Part shown: positions 60,111 to 64,000 of the stretch, one piece after another
Layout: each line of letters starts with the position of its first letter
Position numbering within the stretch: position 1 is the first letter of the stretch
Assembly: GCF_000426345.1 (NCBI RefSeq)
Contig: NZ_AUFE01000005.1
Span: forward strand, 124,001-188,000
Length of the DNA: 64,000 nucleotides
Source: Cupriavidus phytohabitans
GTDB lineage: Bacteria > Pseudomonadota > Gammaproteobacteria > Burkholderiales > Burkholderiaceae
Direction: 5' to 3'
The notes under the pieces: model-generated
The model's input: the letters and a program-made list of their open reading frames with translations, nothing else
Told to the model about the DNA's origin: nothing
Database searches by the model: none
Position numbers and translations under genes: made by a program

Positions 60111-61091
60111 TTACCACGGCTTCTGCTGGCTGGACTCGTGCAGCAGCTGCGCGTAGAGCTGGTGGCGGCGCTCGGCGATCGCGCCGGAGGCCACCGCCGC
60201 CAGCACGCCGCAGCCTGGTTCGTTGGTGTGGTGGCAGTTGTAGAAGCGGCACTCCGTCAGCCGCGGCCGGAACTCCGGGAAGGCGCGTTCCAGCATGCCT
60301 TCGCTGAGGTGGTACAGGCCGAATTCCTGGAAGCCGGGCGAGTCGATCAGCGCACCCTGGCGTCCGTCGACCGTGCCCCAGTCCGCCGGCAGGTGGTACA
60401 GCCGCGTGAAGGTGGTGGTGTGCTTGCCGGAATCGAGCTTGGCCGAGATCTCGCGCGTCTGCGCGTCGACGCCCGGGATCAGCAGGTTGAGCAGCGACGA
60501 CTTGCCCATGCCAGACTGGCCGATCAGGATGCTGGACAGCCCGGCCAGCCGCGGCTGCAGCGCCCCCAGCGCCTGGTCGGGATCGGCGCGCACCGACAGC
60601 TCCAGCGTGTCGTAGCCAAGCTCGCGGTACAGCGCCAGGCGCCGCCGCGCCTCCTCCAGGCGTTCCGGCAGGTCGGTCTTGTTGAGCACGATCAGCGGCC
60701 GGATCTCCAGTGCCTCGGCCGATACCAGCGCGCGCCCAAGCAGGTCTTCGGAGAAGCCCGGCTCGGTCGCCAGCACGATGATGACCTGGTCGATATTGGC
60801 CGCCAGCAGCTTGGACTTGAACTGGTCCGAGCGATGCAGCAGGTTCTTGCGCGCCTGCACCCTGGTGATCACGCACTGGTCGGCCGCGGCGAGCTCGACG
60901 CTGACATGGTCGCCCACGGCGCTGTCGCTCTTCTTGCCGCGCGGGAAGGCATGCATGCGCGTGCCGTCGGCCAGCTCGACGACGTAGTGGCGGCCGTGCG
61001 CGGCGATGATCAGTGCGGGCTCGGCGCTTTTGCCTGCATTCGTGCCGGCATTGGCGCTGCCGGCGCCGCGGTGTCGGGAGGTGCGGCTCAT
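60111..61091 (-). CDS. rsgA: Small ribosomal subunit biogenesis GTPase RsgA
   Basis: Encodes 326 residues with an N-terminal OB fold ([20 protein letters not shown]), then a circularly permuted GTPase. The order is G4 [11 protein letters not shown] (near 137), G1 [19 protein letters not shown] (near 190) and G3 [18 protein letters not shown]. The zinc knuckle [20 protein letters not shown] closes the protein. RsgA checks late 30S assembly and is stimulated by the subunit. Its ATG overlaps the end of the M48 peptidase gene (61088) by four bases, indicating translational coupling. Confidence 0.97.
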   Translation of the reverse strand: MSRTSRHRGAGSANAGTNAGKSAEPALIIAAHGRHYVVELADGTRMHAFPRGKKSDSAVGDHVSVELAAADQCVITRVQARKNLLHRSDQFKSKLLAANIDQVIIVLATEPGFSEDLLGRALVSAEALEIRPLIVLNKTDLPERLEEARRRLALYRELGYDTLELSVRADPDQALGALQPRLAGLSSILIGQSGMGKSSLLNLLIPGVDAQTREISAKLDSGKHTTTFTRLYHLPADWGTVDGRQGALIDSPGFQEFGLYHLSEGMLERAFPEFRPRLTECRFYNCHHTNEPGCGVLAAVASGAIAERRHQLYAQLLHESSQQKPW

Positions 61092-62335
61092 GCGTGCGCC
61101 AGCAACCGGTCGATCCGCTGCGCGGCGGGCGGATGCGAGTAGTAGAAGGCGCTGTAGAGCGGATCGGGCGTGAGGGTCGAAGCGTTGTCCTTGTACAGCT
61201 TCACCAGTGCCGACACCAGGTGGCCGGCGTTGGTCTGGTCGGCGGCGAAGGCGTCGGCCTCGAATTCATGGCGGCGCGACGACTGGCTCGACAGCGGGCC
61301 GAGCAGGAAGGTGAACACCGGCAGCGTCAGGAAGAACAGCACCAGTGCCAGCGCATGGTTGGACACGCCCAGGTTGGGCGCCACGCCGAGGCCGGTGTAG
61401 AACCACGTGCGCGTCGCCAGCCAGCCCAGCAGCGCGAGGAACACGAGGCTCAGTGCAAAGGTGACCGCGATGCGCTTGGCCACGTGGCGGCGCTTGAAGT
61501 GGCCGAGTTCGTGCGCCAGCACCGCCTCGATCTCGTCGCCCGACAGGCGCGCCAGCAGCGTGTCGAAGAAGACGATGCGCTTGGCCGCGCCGAAGCCGGT
61601 GAAGTAGGCGTTGCCGTGCGCGCTGCGCTTGCTGCCGTCCATCACGAACAGGCCCTTGCTGGCAAAGCCGCAGCGCTGCATCAGGGCCTCGATGCGCTGG
61701 CGCAGCGATTCGTCGGTCAGCGGCTCGAACTTGTTGAACAGCGGCGCGATAAAGGTCGGGAACACCACCAGCAGGAACAGGTTGAAGCCCATCCACACCA
61801 GCCACGTCCATAGCCACCACAGCGAGCCGGCGCGCTCCATCAGCCACAGTACCGCCAGCAGCAGCGGCAGGCCCAGCACGCTCGCGACCAGCAGCATCTT
61901 GACCATGTCGGCCAGCCACAGGCGGAAGGTCATCTTGTTGAAGCCGAAGCGCTCCTCGATGCCGAACTGGCCATAGAGCGAGAAGGGCAGGTCGACCAGC
62001 CCCCCGATCACCGCCACGCTGGCGACCAGCGCCACGCCATACGCATAGCCCGGGCCGAAGGTTTCCAGCCAGGCCTGGTTGAGCCACTGCAGCCCGCCCA
62101 GCATGGTGAAGCCGATCAGCACCGCCGCGCCGGCCAGCACTTCTAGCATCGACAGCCGGGTGCGGGCGATGGTGTAGTCGGCCGCCTTCTGGTGCGAGGC
62201 GAGCGAGATGGTGTCGGCAAAACGCGCCGGCACCGCATTCCGGTGCTGTGCCACATGGCGCACCTGGCGCGCGGCCAGCCAGAGCTTGGTCAGCACCATC
62301 AGCACCAGCGCGGCGAGGAAGACAATCGTGAACAT
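61088..62335 (-). CDS. M48 family (Ste24-like) membrane zinc metalloprotease
   Basis: Encodes 415 residues from the ATG at 62335 ([20 protein letters not shown]). Several membrane helices precede the catalytic motif [20 protein letters not shown] (HELGH near residue 275); the third zinc ligand is expected in the region [40 protein letters not shown] upstream is the CAAX-protease (Ste24) mark. It probably clips misfolded membrane proteins at the inner membrane. It is divergent from orn and overlaps rsgA by four bases. Confidence 0.94.
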   Translation of the reverse strand: MFTIVFLAALVLMVLTKLWLAARQVRHVAQHRNAVPARFADTISLASHQKAADYTIARTRLSMLEVLAGAAVLIGFTMLGGLQWLNQAWLETFGPGYAYGVALVASVAVIGGLVDLPFSLYGQFGIEERFGFNKMTFRLWLADMVKMLLVASVLGLPLLLAVLWLMERAGSLWWLWTWLVWMGFNLFLLVVFPTFIAPLFNKFEPLTDESLRQRIEALMQRCGFASKGLFVMDGSKRSAHGNAYFTGFGAAKRIVFFDTLLARLSGDEIEAVLAHELGHFKRRHVAKRIAVTFALSLVFLALLGWLATRTWFYTGLGVAPNLGVSNHALALVLFFLTLPVFTFLLGPLSSQSSRRHEFEADAFAADQTNAGHLVSALVKLYKDNASTLTPDPLYSAFYYSHPPAAQRIDRLLAHA

Positions 62336-62431
62336 CGGCAAGAGCCTTGGGACGGATATGCGAGAATTATAAGTTGTTCGTGTCCGCCTCCGCCGCGGCC
62401 GCTTTCCCAAATCCCTTTCTCAGCAGTCCCG

Positions 62432-63067
62432 ATGACCACCCACGCCACCGCCAAATCCGTCAAGAGTGAGAACAACCTGATCTGGCTGGACATGGAAATG
62501 ACCGGCCTGCAGCCGGATACCGACCGCATCATCGAGATCGCGATCGTCATTACCGACTCCGAACTGAACATCCTGGCCGAGGGGCCGGTGCTGGTGATCC
62601 ACCAGAGCGATGCCGTGCTCGACGGCATGGACAACTGGAACAAGGGCACCCACGGCCGCTCCGGCCTGATCGACAAGGTCAAGGCGTCCACGCTGACCGA
62701 GGAGCAGGCCGAGGCCGAGCTGCTGGCCTTCCTCAAGCGCTGGGTGCCGGCCGGCAAGTCGCCGATGTGCGGCAACTCGATCTGCCAGGACCGCCGCTTC
62801 ATGGCGCGCTACATGCCCAAGCTCGAGGCGTTCTTCCATTACCGCAACCTGGACGTGTCCACGCTCAAGGAACTGTGCAAGCGCTGGGAGCCGGTCATCC
62901 ACAAGGGTTTCGTCAAGCGCCAGCTGCACACGGCGCTGGCCGACATCCTGGAATCGGTGGAAGAGCTGCGCTACTACCGCACGCACTTTATCCGTCACAC
63001 GCCGCCGGGCGCGCCGGCGGCCACTCCGCCTGCCGACACTCCTGCTGCCGACACCCCGGCGCAATAA
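62432..63067 (+). CDS. orn: Oligoribonuclease
   Basis: Encodes 211 residues of the DEDDh exonuclease family that degrades 2-5-nt RNAs, including pGpG from cyclic-di-GMP turnover. [20 protein letters not shown] holds the Asp20/Glu22 pair; [20 protein letters not shown] and [20 protein letters not shown] supply the rest of the site. The C-terminus extends about 25 residues beyond E. coli Orn as a Pro/Ala/Thr tail with a repeated [15 protein letters not shown] pattern. The start at 62432 is the ATG next to the conserved domain. A possible TTGGGA/TATAAG promoter lies at 62347-62373. Confidence 0.96.
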   Translation: MTTHATAKSVKSENNLIWLDMEMTGLQPDTDRIIEIAIVITDSELNILAEGPVLVIHQSDAVLDGMDNWNKGTHGRSGLIDKVKASTLTEEQAEAELLAFLKRWVPAGKSPMCGNSICQDRRFMARYMPKLEAFFHYRNLDVSTLKELCKRWEPVIHKGFVKRQLHTALADILESVEELRYYRTHFIRHTPPGAPAATPPADTPAADTPAQ

Positions 63068-63157
63068 GCCGGGTTCCCGGCCTGCGACGACAACAATAAC
63101 CAACCACCACTGACGGGGCGCGCGCTGCCCTCCCGGGCACCTCCCGTCGAGCCTGCC

Positions 63158-64000
63158 ATGTTCGAGCGCATCGTATCCATCATCACGCCGGTCATCCTGA
63201 TCATCCTGGTCGGGTGGCTGTACGGGCGCAAGGCCCATCCGGACATGGCCGGCATCAACCGCGCCACGCTCGACGTGATCGCGCCGCTGCTGGTGGTGTC
63301 GGCCTTTGTCAGCAAGGAATTCGTGCTGGCCGACCAGCTGGTGCTGCTGGTCTGCGCGGTGGCGGTGGTGCTGGGTTCGGGCGTGCTGGCGTGGGCGGTG
63401 GCGCGGCTGCTCAAGGTCGATCCGCGCACGTTCGTGCCGCCGATGATGTTCAACAACTGCGGCAACATGGGTTTGCCGCTGTCGGTCTTTGCCTTCGGCC
63501 ACGCCGGGCTGGCACCGGCGGTGGCGCTGTTCGCGGCGTCGAACCTGATGCACTTCACCCTCGGCCTGAAGATCGTCAACCGGCATGCGTCGATGGCGCA
63601 GATCGCGCGCAACCCGATGGTGCTGGCCACGGTGGCCGGCGTCGGGCTGTCGCTGGCGCGGCCCTGGTTCACGTTGCCGGACCCGGTCTACCAGTCGGTC
63701 AAGCTGCTGGGCGATGCCACCGTGCCGCTGATGCTGTTCGCGCTGGGCGTGCGCATGAAGGACGTGAGCCTGCGCAACTGGGGCATGGGCCTGGTGGGCG
63801 CGGTCGCGTGCCCGCTGACCGGCATCGCGGTGGCGCTGCTGCTGGCGCAGTGGGTGCCGCTGACGGACCTGCAGCGCGGGCTGCTGTTCGTGTTCGCAGC
63901 GCTGCCGCCGGCGGTGCTGAACTTCCTGATTGCCGATCATTTCCGGCAGGAGCCCGACCAGGTCGCGTCGATCGTGCTGCTCGGCAACATTGCGGCGGTG
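63158..64000 (+). CDS. AEC (auxin efflux carrier) family permease, 3' end outside window
   Basis: The frame starts at 63158 (MFERIVSIITPVILIILVGW) and stays open to the last base, giving 281 residues so far. Hydrophobic helices alternate through the whole length, with RTFVPPMMFNNCGNMGLPLS and DATVPLMLFALGVRMKDVSL as AEC marks; the first resembles the broken-helix motif of the carrier. Bacterial AEC members carry malate, malonate or other organic acids. The gene is 90 bp downstream of orn. The terminal helices are missing from the window. Confidence 0.9.
   Translation, partial: MFERIVSIITPVILIILVGWLYGRKAHPDMAGINRATLDVIAPLLVVSAFVSKEFVLADQLVLLVCAVAVVLGSGVLAWAVARLLKVDPRTFVPPMMFNNCGNMGLPLSVFAFGHAGLAPAVALFAASNLMHFTLGLKIVNRHASMAQIARNPMVLATVAGVGLSLARPWFTLPDPVYQSVKLLGDATVPLMLFALGVRMKDVSLRNWGMGLVGAVACPLTGIAVALLLAQWVPLTDLQRGLLFVFAALPPAVLNFLIADHFRQEPDQVASIVLLGNIAAV

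Overview
The window is GC-rich, densely coded DNA from a betaproteobacterial main chromosome, most likely the genus Cupriavidus. Three things point there. Several families are typical of Burkholderiaceae (Bug-type solute-binding protein, BPSS1780-like membrane protein, DUF2782, FolE2 after dxs). The housekeeping blocks rpsU-yqeY-dnaG-rpoD-tRNA and xseB-ispA-dxs are intact. A complete four-gene cluster (regulator, acylating aldehyde dehydrogenase, CoA ligase, MFS carrier) has the content and layout of the sulfoacetate (sau) cluster described in Cupriavidus necator H16. The species assignment is inference; no 16S gene is present.

Layout. 1-3.7 kb: the end of a CPA1-type cation/proton antiporter, then a reverse-strand run of CoA-transferase, DUF2214 membrane protein and Bug solute-binding protein. 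4-9 kb: alaS, then an NfeD-type membrane protease with a stomatin-like partner. 9-14.5 kb: a LysR regulator divergent from an MFS carrier, followed by a class II aldolase, a 4-oxalocrotonate tautomerase, a threonine aldolase, a Nudix hydrolase and a TusA-like protein. 14.5-21 kb: galU, valS, uvrD. 21-26.5 kb: the sauU/T/S operon with divergent sauR. 26.5-33 kb: BPSS1780-like protein, thrB, DUF2782 and LOG on the reverse strand, and polA forward. 33-39.6 kb: type II NADH dehydrogenase, a Tat-exported dienelactone hydrolase-like protein, a ZIP metal transporter, a sulfurtransferase, an EamA permease and a Rieske oxygenase. 40-44 kb: the xseB-ispA-dxs isoprenoid operon and folE2. 44-52.5 kb: tsaD, a flavoprotein, then rpsU, yqeY, dnaG, rpoD and a CAU tRNA. 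52.6-54.3 kb: the only sparse stretch, with a DUF1428 gene, a 36-residue membrane peptide, degraded Bug-gene debris and leader DNA. 54.3-64 kb: an RhlE-type helicase, gluQ, a LysR/pirin divergent pair, a CobD-like protein, DUF2007, rsgA and an M48 protease, orn, and the start of an AEC permease.

How genes work together. SauU, SauT and SauS should import sulfoacetate, activate it to sulfoacetyl-CoA and reduce it to sulfoacetaldehyde under SauR; the downstream acetyltransferase is not in the window. IspA and Dxs feed isoprenoid synthesis. rpsU, dnaG and rpoD form the macromolecular-synthesis block. I found no phage, intact insertion sequence or CRISPR. The most interesting unexplained signals are small: a structured spacer between dxs and folE2, a 36-residue membrane peptide, a ZIP gene with no ATG start, a tandem 12-mer inside the sau operon, and perfect inverted repeats ahead of rpoD and dnaG.
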